Source: SYFY01 sp041752315
GTDB taxonomy: Bacteria > Pseudomonadota > Gammaproteobacteria > Pseudomonadales > Azotimanducaceae
NCBI GenBank assembly: GCA_041752315.1
Contig: JBGSHJ010000046.1
Location: 1-64,000 of the forward strand
Direction of reading: 5' to 3'
Length of the DNA: 64,000 nt
Shown: positions 8,161 through 15,475 of the stretch, piece after piece
Layout: every line of letters starts with the position of its first letter
How positions within the stretch are numbered: position 1 is the stretch's first letter
The notes under the pieces: generated by a model
Database searches by the model: none
Told to the model about the DNA's origin: nothing
The model's input: only the letters and a program-made list of their open reading frames with translations
Translations under genes and position numbers: made by a program

Positions 8161-9041
8161 GTCGCCAGGTCTCCCACCGATCGCCAGTACGTCTCCAGTG
8201 CGTTGACATGATCACGAGGTGACAACAAACCCTCGCCCTGGCCACGCAACGCCATGGCTCGCATCGATACGTAGTCGACATCGGCTGCGATCAGGTCTTC
8301 GATCTCCTGACGCCATCTTGAGGCACCGGACTGGTAGTTCATGAACGACTCGGTGCCAAACTCGCCCGGCTTTCGCCCGACCGCAGCCAGCGCCTCACGC
8401 ACCTTGGCAAGCGCCGCAAGATTTTCCTGGTGCCCACTGCCAAACATGAATCCATCGCCAATGGCAGCCGCCCGGCGGAAGGCAATCTCCGTGAATCCTC
8501 CGAACCAGACAGGGATCTGGCGCGATGGCAAAGGCTTGATACCGGCACGATCGATCCGATGCCACTGACCGGTATAGTCGATGACCGACTGACCCCATAA
8601 CTGGCGCAGTACCTCGACCTGTTCAACCTGGCGTTGACCACGATTGGCAAACTTTTCGCCGAGGCTTTCGTACTCCACATGGTTCCAGCCTGTGCCAACA
8701 CCCAGACGCAAACGTCCACCGGAAAGCACGTCGATTTCTGCAGCCTGTTTGGCCACCAGAGCCGTCTGCCGCTGCGGCAGGATCAGAATTCCGGTGGCAA
8801 GTTCAATGCGCGAGGTGCAGGCCGCAAAAAAGCCGAACAGCACAAACGGTTCATGGAAGGCGGACTCCTCCGTATAGGGACCCCACAGCTTCGGTTCGCG
8901 ATTGGCATGCACGGCTCCGAGCACATGGTCATAGGCAATGATGTGGGAATAGCCGAGACCTTCGGCAGTCTGGGCCCAGTCACGAATCACTGCAGGATCG
9001 TTGCCGATTTCCAGATGCGGAAAGATGGCGCCAATTTTCAT
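8157..9041 (-). CDS. LLM-class (luciferase-like) F420/flavin-dependent oxidoreductase, TIGR03619-like
   Basis: A 294-residue TIM-barrel protein of the luciferase-like monooxygenase superfamily. The start MKIGAIFPHLEIG at 9041 has GGGAG upstream; the frame continues further but without family similarity. Typical motifs are ELATGILILPQRQTALVAKQAAEIDVLSGGR, RLRLGVGTGWNHVEYESLG and PVWFGG, matching the TIGR03619 subgroup that is often labelled F420-dependent. Substrate and cofactor cannot be read from sequence. It lies 113 bases downstream of murI on the same strand and could be cotranscribed. Confidence 0.88.
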   Translation of the reverse strand: MKIGAIFPHLEIGNDPAVIRDWAQTAEGLGYSHIIAYDHVLGAVHANREPKLWGPYTEESAFHEPFVLFGFFAACTSRIELATGILILPQRQTALVAKQAAEIDVLSGGRLRLGVGTGWNHVEYESLGEKFANRGQRQVEQVEVLRQLWGQSVIDYTGQWHRIDRAGIKPLPSRQIPVWFGGFTEIAFRRAAAIGDGFMFGSGHQENLAALAKVREALAAVGRKPGEFGTESFMNYQSGASRWRQEIEDLIAADVDYVSMRAMALRGQGEGLLSPRDHVNALETYWRSVGDLAT

Positions 9042-9154
9042 CAGGTTCTCCCAGGATGCCAAAACCACGAAGTTTGAAAAGACGAAGGCTGAAACAGAAA
9101 GAATAAGCGCGTTGCCGTGTCTTGGCCATGCGACCCGGCCAGCGATCGAACAAC

Positions 9155-9958
9155 TCAAAGATCGACGAGTTCTACACCAGGCAGCGGACGGCCAAGAAAG
9201 TATCTTCCGACGCGGCGAAATCGATCAGCGCCATCGGTTGCCAGATATCGGTGTACACCATCACCGGGCCGCTGACAGGCCGGTGTACACGCCGCCACGG
9301 CGGCGGCGGTCGTCGAAGCAGAGTCCACGATCTGCACGGCATCGCCCAGCACCTGGGCACAAATACCCCTGAAGACGGGAAAATGTGTGCAGCCCAGCAG
9401 GAGCGTGGTCGGCGCAGAGGAACCACCCAGACCGTCCAGGTAATCCGCAACGACATGCCTGGCGAGACTGCCCTCCGCCCTGCCTTCCTCAGCCAGCGTC
9501 ACCAGCAGCTGCGCGGCGCGTGCGTACACCTGTTTTACGCCAAGCCTCAGCAGTTCCCGGTTGTAGGCGCCTTGACGCACCGTGCCCTCGGTCGCCAGGA
9601 GCGCTACGCTGCCACCGTTTGCCGCCACACTCGCCGCAATTGCTCCAGGTTCGATCACCCCGTAAACCGGCAGTGGCGCAAATTCCGCCTTCAGCTGAGG
9701 CAGCGCCGCGGAGGAAGCGGTATTGCATGCAACCACCAGTGCCTTGATTCCCAGTTCGACAAGATGGGTTGTCGCTCGCACGGCATAACGCCGAACGGTT
9801 TCTGCGCTTTTTGTGCCATACGGAAGGCGGGCGGTGTCACCAAGAAAGATGAAGGTCTCACGCGGCATTGCACGTTGCAGCGCCGCGAGCACGGTCAATC
9901 CACCCATACCTGAATCGAACACACCGATCGGCAGATCGGTTGCGGGAACATTCAACAA
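9155..9958 (-). CDS. murI: glutamate racemase
   Basis: A 267-residue enzyme that interconverts L- and D-glutamate for peptidoglycan synthesis. The two catalytic cysteines lie in ACNTASS (near residue 80) and LLGCTHFP (near residue 190), and the N-terminal GVFDSGMGGLTV motif with the substrate aspartate is intact. The start appears to be TTG, directly after the TGA of the upstream zinc-ribbon gene, with AAGG inside that gene as a ribosome site; a second TTG follows at once. The tight junction implies translational coupling. Confidence 0.95.
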   Translation of the reverse strand: MLNVPATDLPIGVFDSGMGGLTVLAALQRAMPRETFIFLGDTARLPYGTKSAETVRRYAVRATTHLVELGIKALVVACNTASSAALPQLKAEFAPLPVYGVIEPGAIAASVAANGGSVALLATEGTVRQGAYNRELLRLGVKQVYARAAQLLVTLAEEGRAEGSLARHVVADYLDGLGGSSAPTTLLLGCTHFPVFRGICAQVLGDAVQIVDSASTTAAAVAACTPACQRPGDGVHRYLATDGADRFRRVGRYFLGRPLPGVELVDL

Positions 9959-10495
9959 TCAGCGCGCCTTGCCAAACCAGCCATTCATCTTAGTCGCCGG
10001 TTGGGGGTTTTTGGCAGGTTTTTCTTCGGCCGCCTTGGGTTCATTGCGGTCTCGCAGCGCCTTGAGTTTCTTGCCAATCAGCACATCTTCCTTGCGCTGC
10101 TTCTTCTGTGCCTGTTCGATGTCCAGTCCACATTTTGCACAGAAGTCTGCAAGCAGTTGCAGATGACTGCAACGTGGGCACTCCACATGCGCAGCCGTCA
10201 GGTCGCGGACGGTCTTGTCGCGCCCCGCATCGTCAAATTTGAACAGGCTTGAGGACGTCGAGCGGGCCGTGTAGTCCTTGACCCGACACACCGCTCCCAG
10301 CGCCGTGAGGATTGCCACCAGAGACTGCGCCTCGGCTGCAGAAAGCTGGCTCTTGAGCACCACGGTCCGCCCGGAAAAGAGCTGTTTGGCCTTGCGTGCA
10401 TCGATACCGAGCGTGCGCTGAAGCCCGAGCATGACTGACTCAGGCTTTGAACCTGGTGCAATCTCGCCGCTGAAGAGTACGTGGAAGTTGGTCAT
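9959..10495 (-). CDS. zinc-ribbon protein of unknown function with L7/L12-like N-terminal region
   Basis: A 178-residue protein; start MTNFHVLFSG at 10495. Residues 1-75 (FHVLFSGEIAPGSKPESVM, LFSGRTVVLKSQLSAAEAQ, ALGAVCRV) resemble a small alpha/beta module found at the N-terminus of several uncharacterised proteobacterial proteins; its helix pattern reminds of the ribosomal L7/L12 C-terminal fold. Residues 105-125 hold a CxxC...CxxC zinc ribbon (CPRCSHLQLLADFCAKCG). The tail is Lys/Ala/Pro-rich and probably disordered. Its TGA touches the murI start codon, so the two are probably expressed together. No specific function can be assigned. Confidence 0.7.
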   Translation of the reverse strand: MTNFHVLFSGEIAPGSKPESVMLGLQRTLGIDARKAKQLFSGRTVVLKSQLSAAEAQSLVAILTALGAVCRVKDYTARSTSSSLFKFDDAGRDKTVRDLTAAHVECPRCSHLQLLADFCAKCGLDIEQAQKKQRKEDVLIGKKLKALRDRNEPKAAEEKPAKNPQPATKMNGWFGKAR

Positions 10496-10922
10496 GGTCC
10501 GCTGTCCCTGGTTGATGCCTGCGCATCCATGCACCCATGGCCCGGTCTGTTCATGAAGAGTCCGGGCCAGCGGGCTGCCGTGCCAGCTTCCAATTTGCTG
10601 CACATCCGTCGATTCCGCCCATTGCCGCCGGGCAACGCCCAGACCCGCAAGCCCGGACGCAGTGACAGGCTGGGCAGTGGGATGAAGCCCGCATCGTTAT
10701 CGCGATGATACGCAGCACCCATTCCTGCAAACGTGATGACTTTCTCACGGACACCAGCGCAGCCTTGCCAGGTGCCTTGTCCATGCTCAACTTGTCTACC
10801 CACGCTGCCGCAGCACGTCGATGTTCGGCTGCTCAGGTTCCTGGGCGTGTATCCGATTCGACCAAAGGCAAGTCCGGGATCTGCAGGCGCGATCACCACT
10901 GGAGCCGTGTTATCGTGCGCCA
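10496..10922. other. 427-bp gap between the murI operon and rnt, with one inverted repeat
   Basis: This is a divergent intergenic region carrying the start signals of the minus-strand zinc-ribbon/murI pair and of rnt. Open frames on both strands lack family resemblance or ribosome sites. The only clear structure is GGCCCGG at 10539-10545 paired with CCGGGCC at 10562-10568, with a 16-base loop, about 45 bases from the zinc-ribbon gene start; it has no T-tract. It may be a leader hairpin or operator. Confidence 0.45.
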
Positions 10923-11522
10923 ATGTCCATGAATAAACGTTTTCGCGGCTTCCTGCCCGTGGTCGCCGACATTGAAACCGGTGGCTTCAACTCAGTCATC
11001 AACCCGATTCTCGAACTTGCTTGCGTCATCCTGACCTGGGAAAACAATCGGCTGCGGCCACTGAGCAGCCATCGCTGGGCCGTGACACCGTTCCATGGAT
11101 CAAGTATTGATCCTGCTTCCCTGAAATTCACCGGCATCAATCTGCAGGATCCCAATCGGCGAGCGGTATCCGAAGCGGAAGCGGTCAAGGGACTGTTTCG
11201 CGAAGTCAGGGAACAAATGAAGGAAACGGACTGCCATCGCGCGATTCTGGTTGCCCACAATGCGGCGTTTGACCGTGAGTTTCTGATGCGGGCCGTGGAC
11301 CGGAACAACGTCAAGCGCAATCCGTTCCATCCGTTCACGACGATTGATACGGCCTCGCTGTCAGCAGTCGCGTACGGCCATACAGTACTCAGGGAAGCCT
11401 GCGCGCGCGCCGGCATCGATTTTGACATCAATCAGGCTCACGGCGCGTTGTATGACGCCGACAGAACCGCGCAGCTGTTCTGCCGCATCGTCAACTCCAC
11501 GCCCATCGCAATGGATGATTGA
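10923..11522 (+). CDS. rnt: ribonuclease T (DEDDh 3'-5' exoribonuclease)
   Basis: A 199-residue DnaQ-fold exonuclease that trims the 3' ends of tRNA, 5S and 23S rRNA. The start is ATG 10923 or ATG 10929; the frame continues upstream without similarity. Exo motifs are VADIETGGFN (Exo I), LVAHNAAFDREFL (Exo II) and the Exo III motif HGALYDADRTAQLF. The segment NPILELACVIL and the basic RNVKRNPFHPF region fit RNase T. It is slightly shorter than E. coli Rnt (215). It is followed by convergent grxD, the common RNase T/Grx4 neighbourhood of gammaproteobacteria. Confidence 0.93.
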   Translation: MSMNKRFRGFLPVVADIETGGFNSVINPILELACVILTWENNRLRPLSSHRWAVTPFHGSSIDPASLKFTGINLQDPNRRAVSEAEAVKGLFREVREQMKETDCHRAILVAHNAAFDREFLMRAVDRNNVKRNPFHPFTTIDTASLSAVAYGHTVLREACARAGIDFDINQAHGALYDADRTAQLFCRIVNSTPIAMDD

Positions 11523-11559
11523 CCTTGCCAAACCGCAGCCGCGCGTGCTGCGACCCAAC

Positions 11560-11892
11560 CTATTCGTCGGTGCCAACCGCCTCGCGAATAAGCGGCTCAA
11601 GTTCGCCGGCTTCGTGCATTTCGGTGACGATGTCGCACCCGCCAATCAGTTCCCCACCGACAAACAGCTGGGGAAAGGTCGGCCAGTCCGAGTAACCCGG
11701 CAGTGTCGCCCGGATTTCCGGATTGGACAGGATGTCCACATACGCAAACCGTTGCCCGCAGGCGATCAAGGCCTGGACGGTTCGCGCTGAAAACCCGCAT
11801 TGAGGCATCTGCGGCGAGCCTTTCATGTAGAGGATGATCGGGTTGTCTTCGATCTGCTGCTTGATGGTGTCCAGAACTGTTGCTTCTGCCAT
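11560..11892 (-). CDS. grxD: monothiol glutaredoxin, Grx4 type
   Basis: A 110-residue monothiol glutaredoxin that carries and delivers 2Fe-2S clusters. The active site is CGFS in MPQCGFSARTVQAL near residue 32, with the glutathione-binding SDWPTFPQLFVGGELIGGCDI motif near residues 70-90. Length matches E. coli GrxD (115). It is convergent with rnt and divergent from the PatB-type lyase, 83 bases away. Confidence 0.96.
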   Translation of the reverse strand: MAEATVLDTIKQQIEDNPIILYMKGSPQMPQCGFSARTVQALIACGQRFAYVDILSNPEIRATLPGYSDWPTFPQLFVGGELIGGCDIVTEMHEAGELEPLIREAVGTDE

Positions 11893-11975
11893 GGGGCACC
11901 TTTGATCCGGGAGTGAAACTGCCTCATTCTAGCTGAGCCGCAGCGATCCCCCACAACGTTTTTGCGCATGAGCTC

Positions 11976-13118
11976 ATGACTACATTCGATTTTGATGCCG
12001 TTGCAGACCGGCGCCCGACGTCCAGTTCGAAGTGGAACAAATATCCACCGGAAGTCCTGCCGTTCTGGGTCGCCGATACGGACTTCAGGGCACCCGATTT
12101 CATTCTGCAGGGCCTGCACGACCGCATCGAACACGGCATCATCGGCTACACCGTGACACCACCGGGCCTGGAAACCGCATTGTGCGAATGGCTGGCGCGA
12201 ACCTACCACTGGACCATCGATCCACAGTGGCTGGTCTGGCTGCCCGGAGTGGTGACCGGGTTCAACCTTGCCGCCCGGGCAGTGTGCAGGCCGGGTGACG
12301 GAATCCTCATACCCAAACCGGTTTATTATCCGTTCCTCGAGGTGCCCGCCAACACCGGCAGTCGTGCACTGCTGAGTGACCTTGTCCTCGATGGTGGCAG
12401 GTGGGTGATGGATTTTGATGACCTCTCTGCCAAGGCGGTGGATGCGTCGCTGTTCATGCTTTGCAATCCGCAGAATCCCACCGGGCGTGTCTACTCGAGG
12501 CCGGAACTTGAGCAACTGGCACAACTGTGTCTGCAACACGAGCTGACCCTCATGTCAGACGAGATCCATTGCCCGCTCGTTCTTGATGAGTCCGCCGAAC
12601 ATGTCCCGATCGCAACACTGATTCCGGAACTGCTCAACCAGACCATCACCCTGTTCTCGCCAACCAAGGCCTACAACATTCCGGGCCTTGGCTGCGCTGT
12701 TGCAGTGATTCCAGACAGCACACTTCGAGCGCGTTTCATCGCCGCGCGAGGTGGTATCGTGTCCGGTATCGGTCCGCTGGCCTATCTCGCCTGCGAACTC
12801 GCCTGGTCCGATCGTGGGCCCTGGCTGCCCGCCTTGATCGACTATCTGCGTGGCAATGAAAGGCTGGTGCGCACAGTCGCCGGATCGCGCATGACGACGG
12901 TCGAAGGCACCTATCTCGCCTGGATCGATGTTCGGGATCTGGAGGCAAACCTGGCAACAAAGAACATCCAGGCGCACTTCCTGAAACATGGCCTGGGTCC
13001 ATCATTCGGAGAGCAGTTTGGCGGACCGGGATTCATCCGGTTCAATTTTGGTTGCCCTCGCCCCACCCTGCAGCAGGGACTGATCCGCCTCGGCACCGCG
13101 TTGCACGGGCCTGGCTGA
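11976..13118 (+). CDS. PatB/MalY-type PLP-dependent C-S lyase (aminotransferase class I/II fold)
   Basis: A 380-residue fold-type I PLP enzyme. The family markers are KWNKYPPEVLPFWVADTDF at the N-terminus, GIIGYT, the NPQNPTGRVYSRPEL segment, SDEIHCPLVL and the PLP lysine in FSPTKAYNIPGLG. PatB/MalY enzymes cleave carbon-sulfur bonds of cystathionine or cysteine conjugates; some also act as aminotransferases. A tiny ATGAGCTCATGA frame just before the start (11967-11978) overlaps the start codon and might couple translation. It is not obviously linked to its neighbours. Confidence 0.9.
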   Translation: MTTFDFDAVADRRPTSSSKWNKYPPEVLPFWVADTDFRAPDFILQGLHDRIEHGIIGYTVTPPGLETALCEWLARTYHWTIDPQWLVWLPGVVTGFNLAARAVCRPGDGILIPKPVYYPFLEVPANTGSRALLSDLVLDGGRWVMDFDDLSAKAVDASLFMLCNPQNPTGRVYSRPELEQLAQLCLQHELTLMSDEIHCPLVLDESAEHVPIATLIPELLNQTITLFSPTKAYNIPGLGCAVAVIPDSTLRARFIAARGGIVSGIGPLAYLACELAWSDRGPWLPALIDYLRGNERLVRTVAGSRMTTVEGTYLAWIDVRDLEANLATKNIQAHFLKHGLGPSFGEQFGGPGFIRFNFGCPRPTLQQGLIRLGTALHGPG

Positions 13119-13194
13119 GCCAGGAACGGGTCGGACCTGATTCCTGGGACAGGATCAACGATCAATGACCGCACCGAAGCCCTGCAGGGAGTTC

Positions 13195-13234
13195 GTTTGA
13201 GCTACATTGAACGGAACTGAACGACATTGAACTG
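13195..13234. promoter_or_regulatory. four 10-bp-phased TTGAAC-like repeats upstream of argD
   Basis: TTGAGC, TTGAAC, CTGAAC and TTGAAC begin at 13197, 13207, 13217 and 13227, exactly one helical turn apart, and end about 115 bases before the argD start. Direct repeats on one DNA face are typical of binding sites for dimer- or oligomer-forming regulators. They do not resemble the palindromic ARG box of ArgR. Regulator identity is unknown. Confidence 0.6.
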
Positions 13235-13347
13235 ACCCGGGGCTTTCAGTACGATCCACGACTTTTTCGCGGCGTTCCGGGAATCTGTACTCAGGTTCCC
13301 GGCTCAGTTGTTTTTTTACGGCGACCTCCCTCGGGAAGGAAGTGCAC

Positions 13348-14526
13348 ATGTCCGATTCGAACTCTCCACATCTCATGCAGACCTATGCCCGCCTGCCGGT
13401 TGCGTTCGAACGAGGCCGAGGTGCGTACCTCGAGGACACCAACGGCAAGCGGTATCTGGATGCACTGACCGGACTGGCAGTGGCAGGGCTTGGTCACGCA
13501 CATCCAAAGGTTACCGCGGCGATTGCCGAACAGGCCGGACGAGTGCTGCATACCTCGAATCTGTATGGCATTCCCAACCAGTCAAAACTTGCAGACAAGC
13601 TCTGTGCGGTTTCCGGCATGGATCGAGTCTTCTTTGGCAACTCAGGTGCCGAAGCCAATGAAGCGGCGATCAAGATTGCACGTCTGCATGGACATGCGCG
13701 TGGCATCAAGCGCCCGACCATCATCGTCACCGACGAGAGTTTTCATGGGCGTACCATGGCGACCCTGACCGCCACGGGCAATCGCAAGGTTCAAGCCGGT
13801 TTCGAGCCCCTGTTGCCTGGCTTTGTGCGCGCACCGTTCAACGACATCGACGCCATTGTCCGCATTGCAGAAAATGAAGACGAGATCGTGGCGATTCTCG
13901 TGGAGCCGGTACAGGGCGAAAGCGGGATCAACATTCCAGCCGACAACTACCTGGCCCGACTGCGCGCATTGTGTGATGCAAACAACTGGCTCCTCATGCT
14001 CGACGAAGTGCAAACGGGCAACGGTCGCACCGGTACCTACTTCGCCTTCCAGCAGAGCGGCATCATGCCGGACGTCGTGACCACCGCGAAGGGCCTGGGC
14101 AACGGTGTGCCGATTGGCGCCTGTCTGGCCCGTGGTGCCGCTGCCGAACTGATGCAGCCCGGCAATCACGGCAGCACCTTTGGTGGCAATCCTCTTGTCT
14201 GTGCAGCGGCGATCGCCGTCATCGATACCATCGAGTCCGAAGGCCTCTGCGCGCGGGCGACCGAACTGGGGAATCGCATCCTCGATGGCCTGAGGCAAAA
14301 CCTGAAGGGCAACAACAATATCCGGGAAATTCGTGGCAAGGGATTGATGCTGGCCGTCGAGTTCACAAGCGAATGCACGCACCTGGTCCGGGACGCACTG
14401 GCAGCAGGCATGCTCATCAATGTCACCCATGGCAACGTCGTCCGACTGTTGCCACCGCTGACGCTGACCAACGAAGAAGCCGATGAATTGATCGAGCGAC
14501 TGTCCAGCCTGATCAATCGCGTGTGA
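13348..14526 (+). CDS. argD: acetylornithine aminotransferase (or succinyldiaminopimelate aminotransferase)
   Basis: A 392-residue class III PLP aminotransferase for the fourth step of arginine synthesis. I choose ATG 13348, preceded by GGAAGGA; a GTG lies two codons upstream. Motifs include GKRYLDALTGLAV, the FFGNSGAEANEAAIK cofactor region, FHGRTMATL, MLDEVQTGNGRTGT and the PLP-binding lysine in TTAKGLGNGVPIGA. It lies one base before argF, so the two arginine genes form an operon, which supports the ArgD assignment over other class III enzymes. Confidence 0.93.
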   Translation: MSDSNSPHLMQTYARLPVAFERGRGAYLEDTNGKRYLDALTGLAVAGLGHAHPKVTAAIAEQAGRVLHTSNLYGIPNQSKLADKLCAVSGMDRVFFGNSGAEANEAAIKIARLHGHARGIKRPTIIVTDESFHGRTMATLTATGNRKVQAGFEPLLPGFVRAPFNDIDAIVRIAENEDEIVAILVEPVQGESGINIPADNYLARLRALCDANNWLLMLDEVQTGNGRTGTYFAFQQSGIMPDVVTTAKGLGNGVPIGACLARGAAAELMQPGNHGSTFGGNPLVCAAAIAVIDTIESEGLCARATELGNRILDGLRQNLKGNNNIREIRGKGLMLAVEFTSECTHLVRDALAAGMLINVTHGNVVRLLPPLTLTNEEADELIERLSSLINRV

Positions 14527-14527
14527 C

Positions 14528-15427
14528 ATGGGAAAACGTGACTTCCTGACCCTGTCGAGCTTTTCCCTGCAGGAGCTCAACCAGGTCCTCAATCGATCCC
14601 ACGAACTCAAGCGCCTGCAAACCGCAGGTGTGCTGCATCAACCGCTGATCGGCAAAACGGCCGCCATGATCTTCGAACTGGCCAGTACCCGCACGCGGGT
14701 CGCCTTCGAGGCAGGCATGCATCAGATGGGCGGGCATACCATTTATCTTGATCCGCAGGTCAGTCACCTCGGTCGCGGTGAGCCAATTGCCGATACCGCC
14801 GCAGTGCTCTCCGGCATCGTCGACGTTGCGATCATCCGGTGTCTGTCGCAGGCCAGCATCGAGTCGTTTGCGCGTCATGCCAGCATTCCTGTCGTCAACG
14901 CGATGACGCGGAGCGGGCACCCGTGCCAGTTGCTGGCGGATATCCAGACATTCGAGGAACTGCGCGGGCCGCTGGCCGGACGACGTGTAGCCTTCATCGG
15001 CGATGGTTACAACATGTGCAATTCCTACATGGAGGCATCGTCATTGTGGGGTTTCGACCTGCGCATCAGCTCACCGCCCGGATTTCTGCCGGACGCCGCG
15101 TTGCTGAAAGCGCACCCACGAACCCGGATCGTTGGCTCTCCCCGGGAAGCGGTCAACGATGCCGACCTGGTCGTCACGGATGTCTGGTCATCCATGGGGC
15201 ATGAAAAGGAAGCGGGGGATCGCAAGGCGGCCTTTGCCCCATATCAGGTCAACGAGTCCCTGCTGGATCTGGCCAGCAAGGACGTTATGTTCATGCATTG
15301 CCTGCCCGCACACCGCGGCGAGGAAATCAGCGATACGCTGCTGGAAGACCCGCGTTGTGTTGCATTTGCGGAATCCCACAACCGTTTGCACAGTCAAAAG
15401 GCACTGCTTGAATTCCTGCTCACGTGA
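14528..15427 (+). CDS. argF: ornithine carbamoyltransferase
   Basis: A 299-residue enzyme that makes citrulline from ornithine and carbamoyl phosphate. The carbamoyl-phosphate motif STRTRVAFEAGM is near residue 55, preceded by FELA rather than the more usual FxKP. HPCQLLADIQTFEE is near residue 135, and the ornithine-binding cysteine is in MFMHCLPAHRGEEI near residue 258. DVWSSMGHE is also conserved. It starts one base after argD. A 48-base gap separates it from the convergent DUF1631 gene. Confidence 0.95.
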   Translation: MGKRDFLTLSSFSLQELNQVLNRSHELKRLQTAGVLHQPLIGKTAAMIFELASTRTRVAFEAGMHQMGGHTIYLDPQVSHLGRGEPIADTAAVLSGIVDVAIIRCLSQASIESFARHASIPVVNAMTRSGHPCQLLADIQTFEELRGPLAGRRVAFIGDGYNMCNSYMEASSLWGFDLRISSPPGFLPDAALLKAHPRTRIVGSPREAVNDADLVVTDVWSSMGHEKEAGDRKAAFAPYQVNESLLDLASKDVMFMHCLPAHRGEEISDTLLEDPRCVAFAESHNRLHSQKALLEFLLT

Positions 15428-15475
15428 GTTCGGTCCTCGATTGTCCTGATCGGGAGTGATCCTGATCAGACCAGA

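Noticed and set aside
13195..13234. TTGAAC repeats as an ArgR (ARG box) site
   Set aside because: ARG boxes are AT-rich palindromes with TGAAT/ATTCA halves; these are direct repeats without inverted halves.
15440..15470. Terminator between argF and the DUF1631 gene
   Set aside because: CTGATC and GATCAG can pair but the loop is 12 bases and no T-tract follows, so support is too weak.
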